From: Bifidobacterium asteroides
Lineage (GTDB): Bacteria > Actinomycetota > Actinomycetes > Actinomycetales > Bifidobacteriaceae
Assembly (NCBI RefSeq): GCF_019469425.1
Contig: NZ_CP048272.1
Coordinates: 372,001-436,000, forward strand
DNA: 64,000 nucleotides
Reading direction: 5' to 3'
Shown here: positions 41,125 to 49,057 of the stretch, in pieces
How positions within the stretch are numbered: the stretch's first letter is position 1
How the letters are laid out: each line of letters starts with the position of its first letter
Translations under genes and position numbers: made by a program
Notes under the pieces: model-generated
The model's database searches: none
Seen by the model: the letters and a program-made list of their open reading frames with translations, nothing else
What the model was told of the DNA's origin: nothing

Positions 41125-42510
41125 TTAGGCAGGCAGCTCGGTCAGAATGGGTTCCTCGGTGCTGTTGCGGATCTGACGGAAGCCTACAAAGGCGATGGCC
41201 AGCGAGGCCAGAGCTAGAGTAGTGACCACCCCGAATCCGCCCTGGGACCCGTAACGGTCGATGAACTGCCCGGCCACTGCCGAACCGGCTGAGGACCCGA
41301 TCGAATTCATGGCACTCAGCCAGGCCATGCCTTCGGTGAAGCGGATGGGCGGCACCAGGTGGAGCATGAGCTGGTTGCCGTTGATCCAGGTGGGTGCCTG
41401 GCAGACGCCGATGATCAGATAGATGACCATGATGGTCCACAGATTCCTGGCAAACATGAAGGTTCCGATACCCAGGTTGACCACCAGCAGGCAGAAGTAG
41501 AAACGCTTCCAGAGTGGAATAGTCCAGTTCTTGGCCCCGTAAAGCAGGGCGCCGACCAGGGAGCTGAAGGAGAAGCAGGCGAAAACGAACCCGGTCATCT
41601 GCTTCATCCCTTGCTCTGTGGCGAAGGCGATGATGGAGATGGACGCTGCGCTCTGAAAAGCTCCCAGACCGAACCAAGTGGCGCAGACGGCGATCATGCC
41701 AGCGCTCCAGAAGGCGCCGCTGCGGCTGTTTCCGCCCTCCTGGGCCCGCAGACTAGCCACCTGCTGAGCTTGCCGTTCTCTGTACTTTTTGCGGGTGATG
41801 CCTTGGGCGCGGGCCATGTCCGTCTGTGAGGGCGGCTCGGTTTCTCGGCAGGAGAGGAACATAAAGGCTCCCACCAGCACGCAGATCCCAGTGAAGGAGA
41901 AGGCCAACACGCCTGAAATGACCGCCAGGATGGAAGCCAGTGGGTTGCCGATCACCCACATGGCCTCGTCGAATACCCCTGACAGGGACAGGGCCTGGTT
42001 GGTGGCTCGATGGTCGCCACGAAGCAGATGCGTCCACCGGCTGCGACTCATGGCTCCCCAGGGCGGAATGGCCGCCATGAAGGGGGTGACCAGGTAGAGC
42101 ACCCAGGTGGGAGCATGGGCGGTGATGGCTGTGATCAGGACTGTGGCGGCCACGATCCAGACCAGAACCGTGGGGATGGAAACCTGTCGCTGGCCGAACT
42201 TGTCGACCATCTTGCCCAGCATTGGGCTGACTAGGGCCAGGGCCACGGCCTGGATGGCGGTCAGGGCGCCGGCCAGGGCATAACTGCCGTAGTAGTGCTG
42301 CACCGAGATGGTGATGGTCATGCCCACCATGGGGAAGGGCATGGAGGCAATGACCGACCCCACTGCGAACTGTGCCGTGTGAGGCAGTTGCAGGAGCGCC
42401 GAGTATCCTCCGAAGACCCTGCGGCCGGCTTCGACCAGAGCTGCCTTCAATTGCCTTGGCATGGGCTGTTCGTCTCGCTTTCCTAGGGTGTTTGCACGGT
42501 CCCGAAGCAT
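41125..42510 (-). CDS. MFS transporter
   Basis: About 461 residues with twelve hydrophobic helices and a long central hydrophilic loop (CRETEPPSQTDMARAQGITRKKYRERQAQQ in outline). GKMVDKFGQRQVSIPT is the loop 2-3 MFS motif. Probably a drug or metabolite efflux pump; substrate unknown. The start at 42510 has GAGG five nt upstream; the frame also reads up to 42582. It is divergent from the phosphatase gene, with a shared upstream region of about 165 bp. Confidence 0.85.
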   Translation of the reverse strand: MLRDRANTLGKRDEQPMPRQLKAALVEAGRRVFGGYSALLQLPHTAQFAVGSVIASMPFPMVGMTITISVQHYYGSYALAGALTAIQAVALALVSPMLGKMVDKFGQRQVSIPTVLVWIVAATVLITAITAHAPTWVLYLVTPFMAAIPPWGAMSRSRWTHLLRGDHRATNQALSLSGVFDEAMWVIGNPLASILAVISGVLAFSFTGICVLVGAFMFLSCRETEPPSQTDMARAQGITRKKYRERQAQQVASLRAQEGGNSRSGAFWSAGMIAVCATWFGLGAFQSAASISIIAFATEQGMKQMTGFVFACFSFSSLVGALLYGAKNWTIPLWKRFYFCLLVVNLGIGTFMFARNLWTIMVIYLIIGVCQAPTWINGNQLMLHLVPPIRFTEGMAWLSAMNSIGSSAGSAVAGQFIDRYGSQGGFGVVTTLALASLAIAFVGFRQIRNSTEEPILTELPA

Positions 42511-42675
42511 GTTTTCCTCAGGACCTTCCCCACGTATGAAGGGATGTGAGGCTGCTGGGGGGACTGCTACAGTGGTAACCATATCGGCACCTGACGGGTG
42601 CCATTGGGATACTGATAATTCTACCCTCCGTCATGGCCACTGATGAGGCTCGTCGGGGAGTTTGGGAGGTGGGTC

Positions 42676-43332
42676 GTGCCTGCGACGACCATTCATTTCG
42701 TCCGTCATGGCCAGGTTGATAATCCCGATCATATTCTCTATGAGCGATTGCCGGGATTCCATTTGTCTGACAGAGGCAGGGCCATGGTCGAGGCGACGGC
42801 CCGCTTTATGGCCGAGGCTCCCGGCATGCGCGATCTGGAAGCCGTCTACTCCTCTCCGCTGGACAGGACCAGGGAGACCACGGCCATCCTGCTTGAGCAG
42901 ATCAACCCCGCCCGTGCCCAGCACGGCTTGAAACCGTTGGAACCTAAATACGATCGTCGTCTGATCGAGGCCGGCAACGAATTCCGCGGCAAGCGCATCG
43001 GTCATGGGCAGGGGGCCCTCTGGCGGCCCTCCAACCTGAGGCTGATTCTGGATCTACGCCGTCCCAGCTGGGGGGAGTCCTATCGGCAGATCGCCCGGCG
43101 AGTGGGGAATTTTGTCCGGCAGGTGGTCCGCAGCCATCCTGATGCACAGGTTCTGGCTGTTTCACATGAGTCGCCCATCTGGTCGTATCGCCACCTCTTG
43201 GAGACCGGCCATCCCGAGCACAATATGCTCCTCCGGGCTACTGCCCTGGCCTCGGTGACCTCTATCACCCTTGACTGCGCTACCGGCAAAGTGCTGGGAA
43301 TCGCCTATGCAAACCCTGCGGCAGGCGTGTGA
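42676..43332 (+). CDS. Histidine phosphatase family protein (phosphoglycerate mutase-like)
   Basis: 218 residues. The RHG catalytic motif IHFVRHGQVDNP near the N-terminus, YSSPLDRTRETT, then the second His in VLAVSHESPIW define the family. It is a cytoplasmic phosphatase or mutase of unresolved substrate; the distance between the motifs excludes a classic dPGM. The GTG at 42676 is preferred because GGGAGGTG precedes it; the frame also extends to an ATG at 42643. A hypothetical gene follows by 75 nt. Confidence 0.88.
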   Translation: MPATTIHFVRHGQVDNPDHILYERLPGFHLSDRGRAMVEATARFMAEAPGMRDLEAVYSSPLDRTRETTAILLEQINPARAQHGLKPLEPKYDRRLIEAGNEFRGKRIGHGQGALWRPSNLRLILDLRRPSWGESYRQIARRVGNFVRQVVRSHPDAQVLAVSHESPIWSYRHLLETGHPEHNMLLRATALASVTSITLDCATGKVLGIAYANPAAGV

Positions 43333-43407
43333 AGACCGCTTGAGCGGCCTAGGATGGCAGGGGATACTGTCGTGGAAGACTGTCCGAGAACCCGATGAAG
43401 GAGCGTG

Positions 43408-44274
43408 ATGATCATGGTGGATGTGCAATCGAGCGCGGAGTCGATAAGCGGACGGCCCGCCGTGGCTGAGGCAGCTGAACAGGGGGCCAGGCTGGTGGAC
43501 CTTTGGCCCTTGACAAAGGCCGAGCATCTGGCCAACGACGCCAAGTATGCGGAGGACCTGCAGGTGCGCATCAGCATGGTGCTGGCACAGCTGATGACGG
43601 GTGAGGATGTGACTATCCCTGACGCTGAATACGTCTATGAGGGTGCTGAGGACATCCCCGGACGTCCTCAGGAGCTGGTGGATGCCCTCATGGCGGCCAA
43701 TAACGCCATCGAGGCGGCTGCACAGGCGCAGGGCGACCAGTCCAAGGCGCTTGCGGATTTGGCTGACACTTTGGGCAGCGGCTGGGACCAGGCCCGGCAG
43801 CAGGATGTGGCTGCCGGAGTGGCCAAGGCCGAGCAGTCCCTGCAGGATCAGAACAAATCTTCCGAATCTTCTCAGGACAAGGAGGAAGTGGCCCAGGCCC
43901 TTGCTGCGAGTCTGGAGATCTGCCGTGATCTGCTTCAGCGTGCAGGCGCTGACCCTGGCCATGCTGCGGCCGCCGCGCCAATCCTGGTCTATGTCAATGA
44001 GCTCAACGAGCGACTGGGCATTCCCCGGGCTTTCCTGTCTGACGAGGATGTCGTCCACGCCCTGGGATTGCTGAATGATCCTGAGGCTTTCGCCGATCTG
44101 CTGGCCCCTCTGGTGGGCGCTGAGTGGGACCGCCATCGTCAGGAGGTGCTCTGGGACCCCGAGGAGGCCAAGCGCAAGGCCAAGGAGGATGATGAGCGCA
44201 AGAGTCGAGAGGCTCTGCAGGCCAAGTTCGCCCATGTGCCCGAGGACCTCAACAAGCCTCCTGTGGAGCTTTAA
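43408..44274 (+). CDS. Hypothetical helical, acidic protein
   Basis: 288 residues, no recognised family. Ala-, Asp-, Glu- and Gln-rich and almost wholly helical, with a coiled-coil-like centre (residues about 85-165) and a charged C-terminus (WDPEEAKRKAKEDDERKSREALQAKF). No signal peptide or membrane segment. AAGGAG lies just upstream; 43408 or 43414 can both be the start. It follows the phosphatase gene and ends at a strong bidirectional hairpin. Conserved small neighbours give no further clue. Confidence 0.78.
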   Translation: MIMVDVQSSAESISGRPAVAEAAEQGARLVDLWPLTKAEHLANDAKYAEDLQVRISMVLAQLMTGEDVTIPDAEYVYEGAEDIPGRPQELVDALMAANNAIEAAAQAQGDQSKALADLADTLGSGWDQARQQDVAAGVAKAEQSLQDQNKSSESSQDKEEVAQALAASLEICRDLLQRAGADPGHAAAAAPILVYVNELNERLGIPRAFLSDEDVVHALGLLNDPEAFADLLAPLVGAEWDRHRQEVLWDPEEAKRKAKEDDERKSREALQAKFAHVPEDLNKPPVEL

Positions 44275-44279
44275 GAATT

Positions 44280-44319
44280 TCTGCCCTTCTCCTTGGCGTC
44301 GGTCAAGGCGAAGGGCAGA
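44280..44319. terminator. Bidirectional terminator
   Basis: TCTGCCCTTC pairs with GAAGGGCAGA, with an inner CCTTG/CAAGG stem, between the stops of two convergent genes. Confidence 0.7.
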
Positions 44320-44325
44320 GAAGAT

Positions 44326-45333
44326 TCAGCGGTCGAAGCGGGCTCCTCGTGGATCGCTAGGCCGGGCCAGTAGAATGATCCCGGCGACGGCTCCGGCGAT
44401 CATGATCAATGCGCCCAAGCCAAGCAGGGAGAGCGAGGATCCCGGGTGCCCGTCTATAATAGCTATGATGGCGAAGACCAGAGGGATGCCGCCCACCAGC
44501 TCGCTTACGAAGGGCAAAAGTATCCAGAGACCGGACATGTTGGTGTCGTGAAGTCGCCGTACGCCCACAGCCAGATTCGGTATGAAAAATCCAAGGGTAA
44601 CCAGGAGGGACAGGATCCGTCCCACAAAGAAGAATTCTGAGGTGATGAGCGAGAGCGCAAAGTCGATGAGGAAGACCATGAGAACAGGCCACCAATATTC
44701 CCCACGGGAGGCCCTTCCGGAGAAGACCGCGTATTTGACGAAGAAACGCTTGCAGGCGCTTACGAAGTCAATGCCGTACCAGGGCGCGTTCAGTGGCGGC
44801 TCGCCATTGAATCCGGCATCCGCATAGGGATAGGCTGGATACTGTGGAATCTGAGGCCCGGGCTGTTGGCCTGCTTGATACCCCGATTGATAGCCTGCCT
44901 GCGACCAACCCTCGGGTGTCTGATAAGGGTTGCCCGATGCATAGCCGGACGGCGGGGTTGTGCCATTGGGCTGACCATTGGCTTGGTCGGGATTCGGAAC
45001 TTGGCCATAGGGCGCCTGCTGTTGTCCATAGTACTGCTGGCCATAGGGCTGTTGTTGGTTGTAGTCCGGCTGCTGACGATATGGCTGCTCTTGGTAGGCC
45101 TGTTCCTGGCGGTGGTCGTCGGCAGGTCTTTGGACTTCGCTGATCGGATGGTAGATGTCGCTCTGATCCGAAGCTGGCTGTGCATAGCCGGATTGTCCTG
45201 GTTGAGGCTGATTCAGGTAAGCCGTGGGTCCTGAGGCGGTTCCGTCTGCCTGATCGTTCTGGGTCCAGCCGTTGGCCGAACCCTGGTCATTGGGGCTCTG
45301 GCCCCCGTTGTTCGTATCATCTGGATAGCTCAT
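44326..45333 (-). CDS. DUF805 membrane protein with Gln/Pro/Tyr-rich N-terminus
   Basis: 335 residues. The first 190 are low-complexity, with repeated Q-P-Y and Q-Q-Y-G segments, and cytoplasmic by prediction. The C-terminal 130 residues form the DUF805 domain: KRFFVKYAVFSGRASRGEYWWPVLMVFLIDF, then RILSLLVTLGFFIPNLAVGVRRLHDTNMSG with the Arg-Arg-Leu-His-Asp signature, and two last helices. DUF805 function is not known; members occur in phage and bacterial membranes. The start at 45333 has AGAGGGA upstream; a longer frame to 45516 is not supported. Confidence 0.85.
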   Translation of the reverse strand: MSYPDDTNNGGQSPNDQGSANGWTQNDQADGTASGPTAYLNQPQPGQSGYAQPASDQSDIYHPISEVQRPADDHRQEQAYQEQPYRQQPDYNQQQPYGQQYYGQQQAPYGQVPNPDQANGQPNGTTPPSGYASGNPYQTPEGWSQAGYQSGYQAGQQPGPQIPQYPAYPYADAGFNGEPPLNAPWYGIDFVSACKRFFVKYAVFSGRASRGEYWWPVLMVFLIDFALSLITSEFFFVGRILSLLVTLGFFIPNLAVGVRRLHDTNMSGLWILLPFVSELVGGIPLVFAIIAIIDGHPGSSLSLLGLGALIMIAGAVAGIILLARPSDPRGARFDR

Positions 45334-45512
45334 CGATATTGTCCCTCTCATCTTCTGTTGATTATTCCGGATCTGATTCTTCTGTATGTTCCTATTATGG
45401 CAGGCCATTTCTTCTGCTTGCCAGTCATGGGTAGTGCAGGGGATGGAGGACTCGTCATATTCCCTCGGGCTGGTTTGTCGGATCCGGTATGTGATTGCTG
45501 TTGCAGGGCGGT

Positions 45513-46301
45513 TCACTCGTCGTCCGGATTGACCATATGATCGTCGCTGGCATCGCCCAGAAGCAGCCGTTCGGTCAGGGTGATCAGGCCCAGCAGGAGG
45601 GCGGTCAGCAGGATGATGACCAGGGTGGCCGAGAAGATCAGTGGAGTTCTAAAGGAGTTGAAGGCCGATTGCAGCCATATGCCCAGGCCGTTTCTGGCGC
45701 CCAGATACTCCGAGGTGGCCGCGGTGGCGAAAACATAGGCGGCGCTGATGCGCAGGCCGCCGAAGATCTGTCCTGCGGCCACTCTCAATTTGACATGCAA
45801 GAGGGTCCATATTCGAGTTGCCCCGCAGTTCAGCGCCACGTCCTGGTAGAAGCGGGGTACGGACTTGAGGCCCCGGTAGGTCTGGACCACGATGGGAAAG
45901 AGGGCGAAGACGGCCACGATGACTACCTTGCCCAGGGGCTCGAATCCGAACCAGATGACGAACAGGGGGGCGACGGTGATCAGCGGGATCATCTGGGCGC
46001 CGGCGATCAGGGGGTAGAGGGCGTCGTGCAGAGTTCGCCAGCGGTAGAGTGCCAGGCCGATCACTATTCCCAGGACCGAGGCCAGGAGGAAGCCCAGCAG
46101 GCCTTCAAGGAGGGTGATAGCGGTGGCGGGCAGCAGGTCCTCCCGGGATTGCACTGTGGCAGCCAGGACCCGGCTGGGCGCTGGCAGAACCTGTTCACTG
46201 ACTCCGCCCAGCCGGGCAGCCAGCTCCCAGATGATCAGGAGCGCCAGCAGGGTGAGGGTCGGAGGCAACGCCCGGGCTCTGCCCTGCTTCCGCACCCTCA
46301 T
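45513..46301 (-). CDS. ABC transporter permease (ThiX/SsuC-type)
   Basis: 262 residues, six membrane helices, with the EAA-loop region VALNCGATRIWTLLHVKLRVAAGQIFGGLRISAAY that contacts the ATPase. It belongs to the nitrate/sulfonate/taurine and pyrimidine-precursor permease group. The ATG overlaps the stop of the binding-protein gene as ATGA (46298-46301), so it is the second gene of the pair. No ATPase gene follows: after the stop the next gene is the unrelated DUF805 protein. Confidence 0.88.
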   Translation of the reverse strand: MRVRKQGRARALPPTLTLLALLIIWELAARLGGVSEQVLPAPSRVLAATVQSREDLLPATAITLLEGLLGFLLASVLGIVIGLALYRWRTLHDALYPLIAGAQMIPLITVAPLFVIWFGFEPLGKVVIVAVFALFPIVVQTYRGLKSVPRFYQDVALNCGATRIWTLLHVKLRVAAGQIFGGLRISAAYVFATAATSEYLGARNGLGIWLQSAFNSFRTPLIFSATLVIILLTALLLGLITLTERLLLGDASDDHMVNPDDE

Positions 46302-47401
46302 CGACCAGCTGCTTCCCGGACGTAGCGATCGGTCCACAGGTCCGTGGCCCGAGGGGCCTTGTTGGGGTCGCCCTTCTTGGCATCCCGGTAGGTGCCCGCC
46401 TTGAATTGGAAGTCCAGATAGTCCTGGGCATCCTTGACGTTGATCAGCCCGCTGATGCTCTTTTGCTCCGGGCTGTCGACCCAGTACCCTTCCTTGACGA
46501 TGCTCTCCATGGAGCGCTTGGCCAGGGTCGGGTCGATGGCCGATCCCTTGGTCTCCCTGACCAGGATGTCCGCCGCCTGGTCGGGATGGCTCAGGGCGTA
46601 GTCGTAGCCCTTCAGGCAGGCCTTAACGAATGCCGTCAAGGCGCGACGGTGGCCGGCCTGCCGCAGCCAGGAATTTTTGACCACGAAGCCCAGTTGGTCG
46701 GGGTTGCCGGGCACTCCCCAGTCGGCCTGGGTGAAGCAGTGAAGGGCTGGGCCCTTGAGCTCGCTCTGCACGCCTTCCCAATTGGCGTAGAAGCCGGCGA
46801 AGTCGCCCTTGCCGCTGGTCAGTGCGGCGAAGGTGTTGGTGCCGCTGGTCACCCGCTTGAAGTCGCCCTTGCCTCCTGCGTAGCGGATCATCTGCTTGAC
46901 TACGGCCGTCTGTTCAGCCGAGCCAAAGCTGACGAAAGTTTTGCCGTCGAAGTCCTTGGGGGTCTGGATGTCGGTGCGCGAGGCCAGCGAGCACCAGCGC
47001 GCCACGGAATGCTGGCCTATGTTGAAGACCTGCCGCAGGTCGGCTCCCTGGGAGTTGAAGGTGGCCAGGTTGCTCAGCTTGGAGAAGCCTACGTCGGCGA
47101 CCCCGTTCTGAACGGAGGTCTCGGCTCCTGCCTGGGCCGTCGGCAGGATGGTCAGCTTCAGGCCGGCCTTGTCGAAGTAGCCTAGGTGCCGGGCCACGTA
47201 GATGCCTACATGATTGGTGTTGGGCGTCCAGTCCAGCATGAAGGAGAGCCTGGAGCCGTCATCGGCCTTGTTCTCTGCCCCCTTGGCACCGCAGGCTGCG
47301 CTCGTAGCTGCCATGCAGAGCGCAGCTACCAGGGCGAGCGCCCGCATGATCAGTTTGTGGCCGGGAATTCTCCTGGAGCCTCTGTTCCCCGACATGCTCA
47401 T
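46298..47401 (-). CDS. ABC transporter substrate-binding lipoprotein (NMT1/THI5-like)
   Basis: 367 residues. A lipoprotein signal peptide ends at TSAAC (Cys37). FMLDWTPNTNHVGIYVARHLGYFDKAGL is the hallmark of the THI5/NMT1-like family, which binds HMP or formyl-aminopyrimidine thiamine precursors, with related members for riboflavin and sulfonates. It delivers the ligand to the overlapping permease gene. No TPP-riboswitch core was found upstream. The ATG at 47401 follows AAGG at 8 nt. A divergent LacI-type regulator at 47718 may control it. Confidence 0.88.
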   Translation of the reverse strand: MSMSGNRGSRRIPGHKLIMRALALVAALCMAATSAACGAKGAENKADDGSRLSFMLDWTPNTNHVGIYVARHLGYFDKAGLKLTILPTAQAGAETSVQNGVADVGFSKLSNLATFNSQGADLRQVFNIGQHSVARWCSLASRTDIQTPKDFDGKTFVSFGSAEQTAVVKQMIRYAGGKGDFKRVTSGTNTFAALTSGKGDFAGFYANWEGVQSELKGPALHCFTQADWGVPGNPDQLGFVVKNSWLRQAGHRRALTAFVKACLKGYDYALSHPDQAADILVRETKGSAIDPTLAKRSMESIVKEGYWVDSPEQKSISGLINVKDAQDYLDFQFKAGTYRDAKKGDPNKAPRATDLWTDRYVREAAGR

Positions 47402-47717
47402 CACTGTCACCTTGCCTCTCCGGCACTCCTGGTGCCCATCCGCATCGGGGCCGCTACGGGAAGGTGAGGAGCCCGCGCGACGATCCGGTACGGTCTTGAC
47501 CGATGGAATTCTGCGATGTGTGTCACGGCTGCTGCCACCAGCCGCGCGAACAAGACCACTCTAGTCCAACCCAGCCGGTCCTGCCTTGCCGTGATGAAAG
47601 GTTGCATCATTTGCCCGTATACTGGAGACTCACGAGAGATCCACGCGGGCCGGCTGCTGTCGGTCTCGTCAGGAGCAAGACAACCGATTTCGGTAGGGTT
47701 CGACGGAGAGGGTTCCC
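47402..47717. other. Intergenic region between the transporter pair and the LacI gene
   Basis: The 316 bp contain no supported gene and should carry the divergent promoters and, if the regulator acts locally, its operator. I found no obvious LacI-type CG-centred palindrome and no riboswitch. Confidence 0.4.
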
Positions 47718-48722
47718 ATGTCGGTGACCATCAGTGATGTGGCCAAGCAAGCGGGCATGTCCGTATCCACGGTCTCCCAGGCGCTCAATAACAAGGGGCG
47801 CATCTCCCCGCCTACCAAGGACAGGGTTCGCAGGGCGGCCATGGAGCTGGGCTACATCCCTGACAGCCGAGCCCGCTCCATGCGATCCTCGCGCTCGCAT
47901 GCCGTAGGTCTGCTGGTCCCCGACATTCGCAACCCTTATTTCTCTGAGCTGGTCTACGCCGTCCAGGACCAGCTCTACTCGGCAGGCTACGCGCCCCTGA
48001 TCGGCGTGTCCTCTTGCCAAGCCAGCAGGCAGGAGGACTATTACCGCATCCTTCTGTCTCGGCATATGGACGGTGTTCTGGTCGTGCCTGACGGACCCAC
48101 CTCGCCCATGCTTCGCACCATGTTGGCAAGGGAATTTCCTGTGGTCTTCGTAGACCGTCCCGACCGGACCCTGCCCGGTGTTCCTCTGGTGGATTCTGAC
48201 CCGGTGCCTGGCCTGGAGGCAGCCTTGGATGCGCTAGTAGCAAGGGGTTGCAGACGAGTGGCTTTCGTCCCGGGCCCAGAGAGCCGCTCCTATACCTTCC
48301 GCGAGCGCGAGCAGGCTTTTCTGGCCGGTGTGGATGCCTGTCAGGGGCTGACGGGATTGGTGGTCCGCCAAGGTTTCGAGGATCGCCCCCGGGCGGCTGC
48401 GACCATGCGCCACCTGCTTGGTCAGGGGGTGGACGCCGTTATCTTCGGCTACTCTGCCGATGCCATCAAGGCCGTTGCTATGGAGTGGGACGGCGACCAG
48501 CGCTCGCGAGTGCCCTTGGTCTCTTTCGACGACCTGGAGGTCTTCCAACTGATCAGTCCTCAGGTGTCGGTCATTTCCCAGCAGGTGGACCGCATGGGTC
48601 GCCAGGGGGTTGACATGCTCCTGTCCATGATCGAGCCGGGTCGGCAGTCCCCGGAGGGCATGAGCGTGGATCGCCGCCTGCGCACCCAGACCCTCTTTGT
48701 GCCGCGGGGTCTGTTGGCTTAG
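47718..48722 (+). CDS. LacI-family transcriptional regulator
   Basis: 334 residues. The N-terminal helix-turn-helix TISDVAKQAGMSVSTVSQALNN and hinge helix (SRARSMRSSRSHAVGLLVPDI) are typical, followed by a periplasmic-binding-like sensor domain (NPYFSELVYAVQDQLYSAGY; VSFDDLEVFQLISP). It is a DNA-binding repressor or activator responding to a sugar or nucleoside. Divergent orientation suggests it could regulate the binding-protein/permease pair, although LacI members usually serve sugar genes. Confidence 0.9.
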   Translation: MSVTISDVAKQAGMSVSTVSQALNNKGRISPPTKDRVRRAAMELGYIPDSRARSMRSSRSHAVGLLVPDIRNPYFSELVYAVQDQLYSAGYAPLIGVSSCQASRQEDYYRILLSRHMDGVLVVPDGPTSPMLRTMLAREFPVVFVDRPDRTLPGVPLVDSDPVPGLEAALDALVARGCRRVAFVPGPESRSYTFREREQAFLAGVDACQGLTGLVVRQGFEDRPRAAATMRHLLGQGVDAVIFGYSADAIKAVAMEWDGDQRSRVPLVSFDDLEVFQLISPQVSVISQQVDRMGRQGVDMLLSMIEPGRQSPEGMSVDRRLRTQTLFVPRGLLA

Positions 48723-49057
48723 GCCTGTTCCTGCTTGATGCAGGGGTCGGGGCTGGGCAAAATGTGTGCGTGTCGAGCGGCTGCGTCGTCCCTGTAGATG
48801 ATCCCCCGATGGCTCTTCGGCCATTTGCAGCCCTTGTCCAGACCCCGCTGTTGGTGACTTAGTCCACCAAACACGGGAACAACTAAATGTAGGAAACGAA
48901 TCATCATCAAACACTACATATGGTGGTCACGACGTGATAGAGTAAGTCCTGTCAGCAAAAATGACATACATGTGATTCGCTGTTCCCGGTATGGAATTCG
49001 GGAACGCCAAAGCAAGCGCACATGAGTAACCGTATGACAACCGTATGAGGAGTGACG
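48723..49057. other. Upstream region of nrdD
   Basis: No gene seen in 335 bp. It holds an inverted repeat TTGGTG (48851-48856) / CACCAA (48865-48870), a NrdR-box-like palindrome at 48911-48926, and the nrdD promoter. Confidence 0.5.
48911..48926. promoter_or_regulatory. Candidate NrdR box
   Basis: ACACTACATATGGTGG fits the 16-bp NrdR consensus (acaCwAtATaTwGtgt) closely. It is 132 bp upstream of nrdD. NrdR represses ribonucleotide reductase operons across bacteria. A second, poorer box was not clearly found at the usual 30-40 bp spacing. Confidence 0.5.

Noticed and set aside
47402-47600. Possible TPP riboswitch upstream of the THI5-like gene
   Set aside because: The conserved CTGAGA and ACCTGATCTGG-like segments were not found on either strand.
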